Below are positions 9,275-16,986 of a stretch of 64,000 nucleotides of DNA, one piece after another (positions within the stretch are counted from its first letter, which is position 1; every line of letters begins with the position of its first letter). Below the pieces are notes generated by a model. The model was given only the letters and a program-made list of their open reading frames with translations, was not told the origin of the DNA and made no database searches. Source of the DNA: Martinezella lusitana (lineage in GTDB: Bacteria > Pseudomonadota > Alphaproteobacteria > Rhizobiales > Rhizobiaceae); assembly GCF_010668395.1 (NCBI RefSeq), contig NZ_WUEY01000001.1:186001-250000 (forward strand). The letters are read 5' to 3'. The position numbers were made by a program, and so were the translations under genes.

Positions 9275-10300
9275 ATGACGCAGACCATGAAGCGCTGGAC
9301 CCTCGATACGATCGCCGTCGGCGCTCCCTTGAACCTTACGGAAACGGCGGTTCCCACGCCTGCGCGCGGCGAAGTCCTCGTGCGGGTCAAGGCCGCCTCG
9401 CTAAATTATCGCGACAAGCTCGTTCGCGAGACCGGCATGGGGCTGCCGATCCAGTTTCCCTTCGTTCCGGCCTCCGACATGGCAGGCGTGGTCGAAGCGG
9501 TGGGAGACGACGTCACCAGATTTTCGGTCGGCGATCGGGTCATTTCCACTTTCCATCCCGGCTGGATCGACGGCAAGCCGCTCGGCGACGCTCGAAACCC
9601 TCCCTACAAGACGCTCGGCGGGGTCTATCCGGGCGTGCTCTCCGAATATATCGCCATGCCGCAGGATTGGTTCGTGCCGGCGCCGAAGAGCCTCGATTAT
9701 GCCGAGGCAAGCACGCTGCCCTGTGCCGGCCTGACGGCATGGTTCGCGCTGGTCGAGCGTGGCAAGGTCAAGCCCGGTGACAGCGTATTGGTGCAGGGAA
9801 CCGGCGGCGTGGCGCTGTTCGGCCTGCAGATCGCCGCCGCGCAGGGAGCCGAGGTCTTCGTAACCTCATCGGGACCGGAAAAGCTCGTGCGGGCCAAGGC
9901 GCTCGGTGCCCATCACGGCATCGACCGCAACAAAAGCGACTGGGTGGAGGAGGTCTATCGCCTTACCAACGATCGCGGCATCGATCACATTTTCGAAATT
10001 GCCGGCGGGCCGAACTTCGCCCAATCGCTGAAGGCGGTGGCGCCTCATGGCCGGATTTCCGTCATCGGTGTCCTCGAGGGCTTCGACATCACCGGCCCGT
10101 CGGCGCCGCTGCTGCTGAAATCGCCGGTCGTGCAGGGCATCGGCGTCAGCCATCGCCGCGCGCTGGAAGATTTCGTACACGCGGTCGACAACATCGGCCT
10201 GAAGCCCGTCATCGACCACCGCTATGCGCTCGACGAGGTTCCGGCAGCCTTCGACCATCTCGATCGCGGCCCCTTCGGCAAGATCGTCATCGAGCTGTGA
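9275..10300 (+). CDS. NAD(P)-dependent alcohol dehydrogenase/quinone reductase (MDR family)
   Basis: 341 residues. GroES-like N-terminal domain (VRVKAASLNYRDKLVRETG) and Rossmann domain with the nucleotide motif VQGTGGVALFGLQIA (about 170-184). The structural-zinc cysteines and the catalytic-zinc Cys/His ligands are not apparent, which places it with zinc-independent MDR enzymes such as quinone reductase-like proteins. CAGGAG upstream suits ATG 9275 (7-nt spacing) better than ATG 9272. Divergent LysR gene is the likely regulator. Confidence 0.88.
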   Translation: MTQTMKRWTLDTIAVGAPLNLTETAVPTPARGEVLVRVKAASLNYRDKLVRETGMGLPIQFPFVPASDMAGVVEAVGDDVTRFSVGDRVISTFHPGWIDGKPLGDARNPPYKTLGGVYPGVLSEYIAMPQDWFVPAPKSLDYAEASTLPCAGLTAWFALVERGKVKPGDSVLVQGTGGVALFGLQIAAAQGAEVFVTSSGPEKLVRAKALGAHHGIDRNKSDWVEEVYRLTNDRGIDHIFEIAGGPNFAQSLKAVAPHGRISVIGVLEGFDITGPSAPLLLKSPVVQGIGVSHRRALEDFVHAVDNIGLKPVIDHRYALDEVPAAFDHLDRGPFGKIVIEL

Positions 10301-10305
10301 TAGCA

Positions 10306-10336
10306 GCCGGGCCGCCACGACGAGCGGCGGCCCGGC
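10306..10336. terminator. Hairpin between convergent genes
   Basis: Perfect 11-bp GC-rich stem (GCCGGGCCGCC 10306-10316; GGCGGCCCGGC 10326-10336) between the convergent MDR and aldo-keto reductase genes. No T-run, so intrinsic termination is uncertain, but the position fits. Confidence 0.55.
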
Positions 10337-10348
10337 CTCTGCATGACA

Positions 10349-11398
10349 TCAGGCCTTCGGCTCGAACGGCTGCGGCACGCGCTGGGCGCCCTGGCGGGCC
10401 AGCATCCAGCCGGGATATTCGGCCGGAAGCGCGCTGACCTGATCCAGCTTCGCGATGTCGTCGCCATCGAGCTTCAGCCTGACGGCGGCGAGATTCTGAT
10501 CGAGCTGGTCGAGACGCTTGGCGCCGATGATGATGCTGGTGACGAAGGGCTTCGCCAGGATCCAGGCAAGCGCCACGGTGGCGACGTTGGAGCCGTGCTT
10601 TTCCGCCACTTCGCGCATGGCCGCGACGCAGGCCCAGGCACGGTCCTTGTCGACGGGCGGGAAATCGAAGCTCGCGCGACGACCCTCGCCATTACCGGGA
10701 GCGCCCGGACCGTACTTGCCGGACAGCAGGCCGCCGGCGAGCGGCGACCAGACCATGAGGCCGAGCTTTTCCTCCGCCATCAGCGGCACGATATCGCGTT
10801 CCAGATCGCGGCCGGCGATGGAGTAATAGGCCTGCACCGTTTCGAAGCGGGCAAAGCCGCGGCGTTCGGAAATGCCCAGCGCCTTGGCGATGCGCCAGGC
10901 CTGCCAGTTTGAAACGCCGACATAGCGCACCAGACCGCGCGAAACGAGATCGTCCATGGCCCGCAGCGTCTCTTCGATGGGCGTTACGGTGTCCGTGGCA
11001 TGGATCTGATAAAGGTCGATATGATCGGTCTGCAGGCGGTCGAGGCTGGCCTGCACGGAGTCCATGATATGGCCGCGAGACGCGCCGCGGTCGTTCGGCT
11101 TGTCGCCCATGACGCCATAGACCTTGGTGGCGATGACGACATCCTTGCGGGGAACGCCGAGGTTCTTCAGGGCCTGGCCGAGCAGCTTTTCGGAGTTGCC
11201 GAAGGAATAGACGTCGGCGGTGTCGATGAAGTTGACGCCGGCGGCAAGCGAGCTTTCGACGATCTTGTCGGCCATAGCCTGGTCGACGTCGGCGATGGCC
11301 CCCCATGGGCTGCCGGGATTGGCTTCGCCGAAGGTCATCGTGCCCAGGCAGAGTTCGGAAACGAACAGGCCGGTATTGCCGAGTTGATTGTAACGCAT
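10349..11398 (-). CDS. Aldo-keto reductase
   Basis: 349 residues from ATG 11398 (AAGGGAA upstream). NADPH-dependent TIM-barrel reductase. Catalytic tetrad is visible: Asp and Tyr in DTADVYSFGNSE, Lys in IATKVYG, His in DLYQIHATDT. Also the coenzyme-binding VGVSNWQAW and the late SIIIGAKRLDQLDQNL. Similar to the tas/YajO-like subgroup acting on aldehydes or ketones; substrate unknown. Confidence 0.93.
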   Translation of the reverse strand: MRYNQLGNTGLFVSELCLGTMTFGEANPGSPWGAIADVDQAMADKIVESSLAAGVNFIDTADVYSFGNSEKLLGQALKNLGVPRKDVVIATKVYGVMGDKPNDRGASRGHIMDSVQASLDRLQTDHIDLYQIHATDTVTPIEETLRAMDDLVSRGLVRYVGVSNWQAWRIAKALGISERRGFARFETVQAYYSIAGRDLERDIVPLMAEEKLGLMVWSPLAGGLLSGKYGPGAPGNGEGRRASFDFPPVDKDRAWACVAAMREVAEKHGSNVATVALAWILAKPFVTSIIIGAKRLDQLDQNLAAVRLKLDGDDIAKLDQVSALPAEYPGWMLARQGAQRVPQPFEPKA

Positions 11399-11704
11399 AG
11401 GAAAAATTCCCTTTTGGTCAGCCGGAAGAATGCTTCCGGCCGGTGGACTCTTATTCTCTTGGCTATAATTTGGCCTCGGCACGGCAGCCGCTGTCGGCGC
11501 CACCGCGGAGAGGTCATAAGACAGTCGTCGAGACGCGGCTCTGGCTCCGCGTCGATCGAGACAACAACGACATAATGCACCGAAATCCGATTTCAACGCG
11601 AGACCCATGATCGATCACGATGCGGTTACCGGTGCCTGCTCTTGCTTCCGCTTCGTTGCAGGATAGACTCGGGGCTTTATGTCATGCGCAGAACGGACAT
11701 ACCG
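11399..11704. other. Divergent promoter region
   Basis: About 306 bp between the aldo-keto reductase (-) and HAD hydrolase (+). Contains a perfect 8-bp hairpin at 11421-11440 (GCCGGAAG/CTTCCGGC) in the reductase leader and a 7-bp one at 11532-11553 (GACGCGG/CCGCGTC), plus a TATAAT at 11464-11469 without a convincing -35. No gene seen. Confidence 0.4.
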
Positions 11705-12409
11705 ATGACGCAACGCCCCCTGACCACGATCGGCTTCGACGCCGACGACACGCTATGGCAGAACGAGCAATTCTACCGGCTGACGGAACTGCAGTTTACC
11801 GCCCTTCTCACCGATCACGCCGCCAGCGACGTCATTACCGCGCGGCTGCTGGAGGCGGAGAAACGCAACCTGCGCCACTATGGCTTCGGCATCAAAGGCT
11901 TCACTCTCTCGATGATCGAGACGGCCATCGAGATCACCGAAGGAAACGTGCCTGCCAACGTCATCGCGCAGATTCTCGATATAGGCCGCGATCTTCTCGC
12001 CCATCCCGTCGAAACCCTGCCGCACGTCCGCCAGACGCTGGAGGCGCTCTCGGGCAAATACCTGCTGGTGCTGATTACCAAGGGCGATCTCTTCGACCAG
12101 GAGCGCAAGCTTGCCCAATCCGGGCTCGGCGACCTTTTCGATGCGGTCGAAATCGTCTCGGACAAGAACGCCTCCACCTATCGCCGCATCTTCTCCAAGG
12201 TGGGAGATGGGCCGGAACGGGCGATGATGATCGGCAATTCGCTGAAATCGGACATCGTGCCGGCGCTCGCGGCCGGAAGCTACGGCGTCTTCGTGCCGCA
12301 CGAGTTGACCTGGTCGTTCGAACATGTCGAGGAGCCGACCGAAGCGCCGCGTTTCCGCAAGATCGGCCATCTCGGCGAGCTGTACAGCGTGATCGAGGCG
12401 CTGTCGTAG
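11705..12409 (+). CDS. HAD-superfamily hydrolase
   Basis: 234 residues from ATG 11705 (ATG 11684 in the same frame is possible). Motif I is GFDADDTLW (nucleophile Asp and acid Asp), motif II LVLITKG (Thr), a conserved Lys near RKLAQSGLGDLFDAVEIV, and motif IV MIGNSLKSDIVPALAAG. A helical cap (about 30-100) marks it as subfamily IA. Probable phosphatase; substrate unknown. Cytoplasmic. Confidence 0.9.
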   Translation: MTQRPLTTIGFDADDTLWQNEQFYRLTELQFTALLTDHAASDVITARLLEAEKRNLRHYGFGIKGFTLSMIETAIEITEGNVPANVIAQILDIGRDLLAHPVETLPHVRQTLEALSGKYLLVLITKGDLFDQERKLAQSGLGDLFDAVEIVSDKNASTYRRIFSKVGDGPERAMMIGNSLKSDIVPALAAGSYGVFVPHELTWSFEHVEEPTEAPRFRKIGHLGELYSVIEALS

Positions 12410-12412
12410 GCC

Positions 12413-12940
12413 CTATTGCCCCTGCTTCGAACGCGGCGGGAAGAGCATCGGCCCCTGGTCCTTCTGCTGGTCGGCAGGCGCCTGTTGCGCGGCCGGCGGA
12501 TTGGGGTCGATAAGGATCTCGTAAGGGGCGCCGAGACCGCGGCGACGGGTGACGCGCGAATAATACGGCTTGATCAGCCAGGTCGTATCCTCGTTGACGG
12601 TGACATCGGCCGTATTGCCATCCTCATCCGTGCCGAAGAAGGATTCGTCATCGTTCGAGGAAAGATCGAAGATCGCCATATAGGCATATTTGCTTTTGGA
12701 GCTGAAGGTGACCCGCACATGCTGGCCCTTCTTGAGCGGCAGCGTATAGACCTTGCCCTTGCCGAACTTCGTCCAGCCCGTCAGCTTCTCGAGAACGGCC
12801 GGAAAGCCGATCTTCTCGATTTTCTCGCCGCGATCGAGCTGCGGCAGCTGCTGTTGCTGGGTGTCGCTTTGAGCCTGGGCGGCCGCGGTACCGAACAGTA
12901 CGAGCGTCGCCAATGAAAGGCCGAGAAGCGCGGCTCTCAT
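12413..12940 (-). CDS. Secreted protein with possible PPC-like beta domain
   Basis: 175 residues with a Sec signal peptide (1-24, ending AQAQ). The middle section (GQHVRVTFSSKSKYAYMAIFDL, later GAPYEILIDP) has the alternating pattern of a bacterial pre-peptidase C-terminal-like beta sandwich; this is a resemblance. The tail is Pro/Gln rich (PPAAQQAPADQQKDQGP). Its ATG overlaps the tag stop by four bases, so it is translated from the tag transcript although no functional link is evident. Confidence 0.7.
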   Translation of the reverse strand: MRAALLGLSLATLVLFGTAAAQAQSDTQQQQLPQLDRGEKIEKIGFPAVLEKLTGWTKFGKGKVYTLPLKKGQHVRVTFSSKSKYAYMAIFDLSSNDDESFFGTDEDGNTADVTVNEDTTWLIKPYYSRVTRRRGLGAPYEILIDPNPPAAQQAPADQQKDQGPMLFPPRSKQGQ

Positions 12941-13566
12941 GGCCGCACCAATGCGCAGCGCATCGCCTCCACCTCTTTCCGGCAATAGCAGCCTTCGATG
13001 TGATCGTTGACAAGGCCCATGGCCTGCATGAATGCATAGACGGTGGTCGGGCCGACGAACGTCCAGCCGCGCTTCTTCAAATCCTTCGAGATCCGCACGG
13101 AGACGGGTGTCGTCGGGTTGGCGCGCAGATGCGCAAGGTCGAGGATCTCGGGCCGTTCGGCAGCAGCCGGCTCATAGCCCCAGAAATAGCGGGCAAGCGA
13201 TCCGAATTCGTCACGCAGCGCGATAGCCCTCCGGGCATTGTTGATGGTCGAGACGATCTTGCCGCGATGGCGGATGATGCCGGCGTCGCCGACGCAGCGC
13301 TCGATATCGGCATCATCGAACCTGGCGACCTTCTCGAAATCGAAGCCGGCAAAGGCGGCGCGGAAATTCTCGCGCTTGCGCAGGATGGTCAGCCAGGAGA
13401 GGCCCGACTGAAAGCCCTCGAGGCAGATCTTCTCGAAGAGCCTGATGTCTTCGACGACCGGACGGCCCCATTCCTCGTCGTGGTAGCGCTGGTATTCCGG
13501 CAGGTTGCCGTGCCAGAAGCAACGGTCCCTGCCGTCTTCCCCGGTGATGATGCCCGTTTCGGCCAT
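12937..13566 (-). CDS. tag: DNA-3-methyladenine glycosylase I
   Basis: 209 residues. Removes 3-methyladenine from alkylated DNA to start base-excision repair. The family's zinc-binding set is present: Cys16 (RCFW), His29 (YHDEEWG) and a C-terminal His/Cys pair in VNDHIEGCYC. The EEWGRP motif holds the conserved acidic active-site region, and the FEKICLEGFQSGLSWLTIL segment forms the helix-hairpin-helix-like core. Overlaps the next gene by 4 bp. Confidence 0.95.
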   Translation of the reverse strand: MAETGIITGEDGRDRCFWHGNLPEYQRYHDEEWGRPVVEDIRLFEKICLEGFQSGLSWLTILRKRENFRAAFAGFDFEKVARFDDADIERCVGDAGIIRHRGKIVSTINNARRAIALRDEFGSLARYFWGYEPAAAERPEILDLAHLRANPTTPVSVRISKDLKKRGWTFVGPTTVYAFMQAMGLVNDHIEGCYCRKEVEAMRCALVRP

Positions 13567-13868
13567 TTTTGCGATTCGTCCCCTATTTCAGCGTGCGCTA
13601 CCGGAAACCGGTATGCAGATATCGGATAAAACCAGATCAATCAAACGCTTAAAATCATAGGCGCATTTGGGCGATCGCGCATTCCGATTCCAGATTTACC
13701 ACTTGCAAACCATCTTTCCAAACCAGGCGGTAACCCTGACAAAGCTTTATCGGCTTCGCGGCATTTTGATGAATAGATGTTTACCATTCGCTCGCGTGCA
13801 AGTGGCACCATGGTTTCGACCGGGTGCTGTCGCACCCATCCTCGGCCCATGTGTAGAGAGTTTGTCCG
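13567..13868. other. Intergenic region upstream of tag and the first L,D-transpeptidase
   Basis: About 302 bp between divergent genes. Near tag there is a perfect inverted repeat TACCGG-AAA-CCGGTA at 13599-13613. The centre is AT-richer and presumably holds both promoters; none could be placed with confidence. Confidence 0.35.
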
Positions 13869-14651
13869 ATGATGAAACATGCCATTTTATGTGCCGCCGG
13901 CGCTCTGAGCCTGCTTGCCTCCACCGCCTTTGCCAACGACCGCTATCAGTCGCGGCCGCCCGTCATCGTCAGCCCCGACTTGACCGCTCCCTGGGTGACG
14001 CAGCTTGGCGGCGGCAGCGTACAGCCGGTCGTCTACCCCCGCCCGATGGCGCGGCGCGTGGCCGATCCCAGAATGGAACAGCAGGCCAATCCGCAAGTGC
14101 GCCAGGTGGTTCAGCCGCGCGGCCTGTTTTCGCGCCCGATCGTTCAGCAGGTCGCCGTCGTCCGTCCGCAATATCCGGCCATCCGCGGCCAGCTCGATCC
14201 GCAGTTCCTGCCTCAGGTGGTCGACTACCAGACCAAGGAAAAGCCCGGCACCATCGTCATCGATACCAACAACCGCTTCCTCTATCTGGTGATGGACGGC
14301 GGCAAGGCGCGGCGCTATGGCGTCGGCGTCGGCAAGCCCGGTTTCGAATGGGCCGGTGCCCATACCGTGACCCGCAAGCAGGAATGGCCGGACTGGACGC
14401 CACCTGCCGAAATGGTCTCCCGCGAAGCCGCCAAGGGTCACTATCTCCCGGCTCACATGGAAGGCGGCGAAGCCAATCCGCTCGGCGCCCGCGCCATGTA
14501 TCTCGGCTCCACGCTCTATCGCATCCACGGCACCAACGCGCCCTGGACGATCGGCAACGCCGTCTCCTCCGGCTGCATCCGCCTGCGCAACGAGGATGTC
14601 ACCGACCTCTACAATCGCGTAAAGGTCGGCACCCGCGTCATCGTGATGTGA
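13869..14651 (+). CDS. L,D-transpeptidase (YkuD domain), copy 1
   Basis: 260 residues with a Sec signal peptide (1-22, TAFA-ND). A disordered Pro/Gln/Arg linker (about 25-115) leads to a YkuD domain (126-260) containing the catalytic motif: His220 (HGTN) and SSGCIR with nucleophile Cys236. Such enzymes make 3-3 cross-links in peptidoglycan or anchor proteins to it, in the periplasm. ATGs at 13869 and 13872 are both possible. The next gene is a paralogue with the same domain. Confidence 0.93.
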   Translation: MMKHAILCAAGALSLLASTAFANDRYQSRPPVIVSPDLTAPWVTQLGGGSVQPVVYPRPMARRVADPRMEQQANPQVRQVVQPRGLFSRPIVQQVAVVRPQYPAIRGQLDPQFLPQVVDYQTKEKPGTIVIDTNNRFLYLVMDGGKARRYGVGVGKPGFEWAGAHTVTRKQEWPDWTPPAEMVSREAAKGHYLPAHMEGGEANPLGARAMYLGSTLYRIHGTNAPWTIGNAVSSGCIRLRNEDVTDLYNRVKVGTRVIVM

Positions 14652-14732
14652 TCCGAGCCGCCGTGCAAATGGCACGGCGATCTCATTGCCGGCCGAAAGG
14701 CCATCGAGTTCGCCGCGCCGGAATGCTCCTCA

Positions 14733-14750
14733 CTATAGTCCGGACTATAG
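14733..14750. promoter_or_regulatory. Perfect 18-bp palindrome upstream of the second L,D-transpeptidase
   Basis: CTATAGTCCGGACTATAG is a perfect self-complementary sequence about 120 bp before the start of the next gene. A dimeric repressor or activator site is likely; the protein is unknown. Confidence 0.6.
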
Positions 14751-14819
14751 CCAAAACAGCGATAGAAGAGATGAATACTCCACCCGACCATTCTTCGTAT
14801 CGGGCATTTTGATCTTGAT

Positions 14820-14863
14820 CCCCTCGTCGGTTCCGGTAGTTTCCTACTGAATTCAACGAGGGG
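14820..14863 (+). promoter_or_regulatory. Leader hairpin that covers the Shine-Dalgarno
   Basis: Outer stem CCCCTCGT (14820-14827) pairs with ACGAGGGG (14856-14863). The right arm contains GAGGGG, the Shine-Dalgarno for ATG 14872. Inner pairing GGTTC/GAATT (with G-U) and GGTAG/CTACT closes on a TTTC loop, giving one long imperfect hairpin. Ribosome access would require opening of this stem. Confidence 0.6.
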
Positions 14864-14871
14864 AATGCCAT

Positions 14872-15570
14872 ATGAAAGCAGCATTATCGGTCGTGGCGAC
14901 AGGCGTCGTTGCGGCGTGTCTACTTGCAGCGTCGAATGCAGCAGCCTTCACCGCCTCCGCACCCTATACGGCACCGGCCACACGCGGCGACGTGATCCGG
15001 GTCGCGATGGAGCCGCAGGGGCAGGTCAAGCCGCAGTTCCAGCGCCGCATGGTGCGGCTGGCGACAAGCGAGGCGCCGGGGACGGTCATTGTCGATACCA
15101 ACAACAAGTATCTCTATCTCGTCGAAGGCAACAACCGCGCAAGACGCTATGGCATCGGCGTCGGCCGCGACGGCTTCGGCTGGTCGGGCGTCGTCAAGGT
15201 CGGCCGCAAGGCGGAATGGCCGGGCTGGACGCCGCCGCCGGAAATGCGGGTGCGCGAAGCCAAGAAGGGCCACAAGCTGCCGGCCTTCCAGGAAGGCGGC
15301 GAGGACAATCCGCTCGGCGCGCGCGCCATGTATCTCTATCGCAACGGCAACGACACCGCCTTCCGCATCCATGGCACCAACCAGCCGTGGAGCATTGGCC
15401 TGAACATGTCTTCCGGCTGCATCCGCATGATGAACAAGGATGTGATCGATCTTTACGAGCGGGTCCCCGTCGGCACCAAGGTGATCGTCGTTGGCCCCGG
15501 CAACAAGCAGGGCGAAGTCAGCTTCCAGGATCGCGGCATCGACATATTGAGAACGATGTTCGGCAGCTGA
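14872..15570 (+). CDS. L,D-transpeptidase (YkuD domain), copy 2
   Basis: 232 residues. N-terminal export signal (1-25, NAAA); Cys15 in VVAAC could alternatively be a lipobox cysteine. The YkuD domain (70-210) has His167 (HGTN) and SSGCIR with nucleophile Cys183. It is a tandem paralogue of the preceding gene, sharing the segments [16 protein letters not shown] and [14 protein letters not shown], but it has a shorter linker. Acts in periplasmic peptidoglycan cross-linking. Expression may be set by the palindrome and leader hairpin upstream. Confidence 0.93.
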   Translation: MKAALSVVATGVVAACLLAASNAAAFTASAPYTAPATRGDVIRVAMEPQGQVKPQFQRRMVRLATSEAPGTVIVDTNNKYLYLVEGNNRARRYGIGVGRDGFGWSGVVKVGRKAEWPGWTPPPEMRVREAKKGHKLPAFQEGGEDNPLGARAMYLYRNGNDTAFRIHGTNQPWSIGLNMSSGCIRMMNKDVIDLYERVPVGTKVIVVGPGNKQGEVSFQDRGIDILRTMFGS

Positions 15571-15892
15571 GCGAGGCAATTATCGCCTCGTTCCCGCATC
15601 GGTCCGCATGCATCGAGGGGCGCGCCGAACTTCGGCATGGCATCAGCCATGCGGGTTCGGGCGTCCGGACGGACGGCGATGCGTCTCTCCCCATACCCCG
15701 CACGCGGAGAATACACTGTTGCGCCTGCGTTACAGCCTGAAGCTTATCGCTCCGGGCCGCAGCAAGATCGCCCCTTCCCTTCAGCTGACCGTCAGTTTTC
15801 CCGCTTAGGCCATGCCTGCCGACCGGTGACCGCAATAGTAGTGTCACGGAAGCGCGCTTAGATAGCAGCACTGTGCCATCCGGGGATCTCAT
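15571..15892. other. Intergenic region with post-gene hairpin
   Basis: 322 bp. A hairpin immediately after the stop (CGAGGC 15572-15577, GCCTCG 15585-15590) may act as a weak terminator for the preceding gene. The remainder up to the outer-membrane protein gene contains no convincing gene or recognisable promoter. Confidence 0.4.
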
Positions 15893-16564
15893 ATGCATCG
15901 TGCATTCCGCATCAAGCAGCCGGCTCTTGCCGCGTTTGCCATTTCAGCATTGGTATTTACCGCCAGCTCTGCTTCGGCGGAAATGCAATTTTCCGCCTAC
16001 GGCGGCGTACAGGGTGCGACAGGCAGCAACGTCACCACATCCGACGGCGCCGATTTCGACCCCAACTGGTCGGGCAAGTCCTTCAAGATGCCGCCCTATT
16101 TCGGCTTCCGCGGCATCTGGTGGCTCGACCAGTTCGACAAGCCGAACTGGGGCGTGTCGCTGGACTACTCGCATGCGAAGGTCTACGGCGATCTTGGCAA
16201 TACGCCCGGCTGGTCGCATTTCGAATTTACCGACGGCCTGAACATGCTGACGCTGAACGCGCTCTACCGCTTCCAGGATCCAGGCCGCAACTGGACGCCC
16301 TATGTCGGCCTCGGCGCCGGTATCAACGTGCCGCATGTCGAAGTCACCCGCGCGTCCGGCCGCACCTTCGACTACGAATTCGGCGGCGCTTCGCTGCAGG
16401 CGCAGGCCGGCGTTAGCTATCAGTTCGCCAAGCACTGGTCGACCTTCGTCGAATACAAGGGCAACTACAATTTCGTAAACGACGTCTCCATCGACAGCGG
16501 CGATACGCTGAAGACGAAGGTTTTCACCCACGCCCTCAACTTCGGTGTCTCGTTCAACTTCTAG
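15893..16564 (+). CDS. Outer-membrane beta-barrel protein, LpxQ-like
   Basis: 223 residues with a Sec signal peptide (1-29, ASA-EM). The rest alternates aromatic and polar residues as in a small beta barrel and ends in Phe (GVSFNF), the outer-membrane assembly signal. Segments such as SFKMPPYFGFRGIWWL, WGVSLDYSHAKVY and TPYVGLGAGINVPHVEV recall proteins annotated in rhizobia as lipid A oxidase LpxQ, which converts the proximal glucosamine of lipid A to 2-aminogluconate. That link is from memory; a general OmpA/OmpW-type barrel is the alternative. Start has GGGGAT upstream. Confidence 0.72.
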   Translation: MHRAFRIKQPALAAFAISALVFTASSASAEMQFSAYGGVQGATGSNVTTSDGADFDPNWSGKSFKMPPYFGFRGIWWLDQFDKPNWGVSLDYSHAKVYGDLGNTPGWSHFEFTDGLNMLTLNALYRFQDPGRNWTPYVGLGAGINVPHVEVTRASGRTFDYEFGGASLQAQAGVSYQFAKHWSTFVEYKGNYNFVNDVSIDSGDTLKTKVFTHALNFGVSFNF

Positions 16565-16638
16565 AAACAGCTTTCTCGACGTCGCCGGGACCTCCAAACC
16601 GGTTCAGGCCCGGGGGATAATGTGCTAGGCTACGGCAC

Positions 16639-16986
16639 ATGAGCTTTCACTATTACCGCTGCGACTGGATCCATCCGGAAAGCGAGGAGCCGGTCATCGT
16701 CTACTACGAGGTCGATGTCGCCGGCGACGTCCCGCGGCTCATCGACGTGTTTGCCGATGGCCGCCGCCAATGCATGTCGGTCGCCGATCTTGCCTTGCGC
16801 GGACGAGACATGCAGCGCCTTACCAGCCTTGTGGAAGGCTCGTTTTACGACGGCATCGCCGGCCTGGCCGACGGCATTTTCTTCGAGGAAGGGCAGGAGC
16901 GCATCAGCATGACGCGCATTGCAGCCGATCGGTTCGAGGTCGAGTGGCAAGCGCACTGGTCGCCGCTGTCGGGCGGACTTCATTAA
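16639..16986 (+). CDS. Conserved hypothetical protein (DUF6881-like)
   Basis: 115 residues, acidic, no signal peptide or membrane segment. The opening MSFHYYRCDWIHPESEEPVIVYYEVD and the following RLIDVFADGR resemble small DUF6881 proteins of unknown function. Its stop overlaps the end of the convergent glcF gene by a few bases. No function can be assigned. Confidence 0.65.
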   Translation: MSFHYYRCDWIHPESEEPVIVYYEVDVAGDVPRLIDVFADGRRQCMSVADLALRGRDMQRLTSLVEGSFYDGIAGLADGIFFEEGQERISMTRIAADRFEVEWQAHWSPLSGGLH

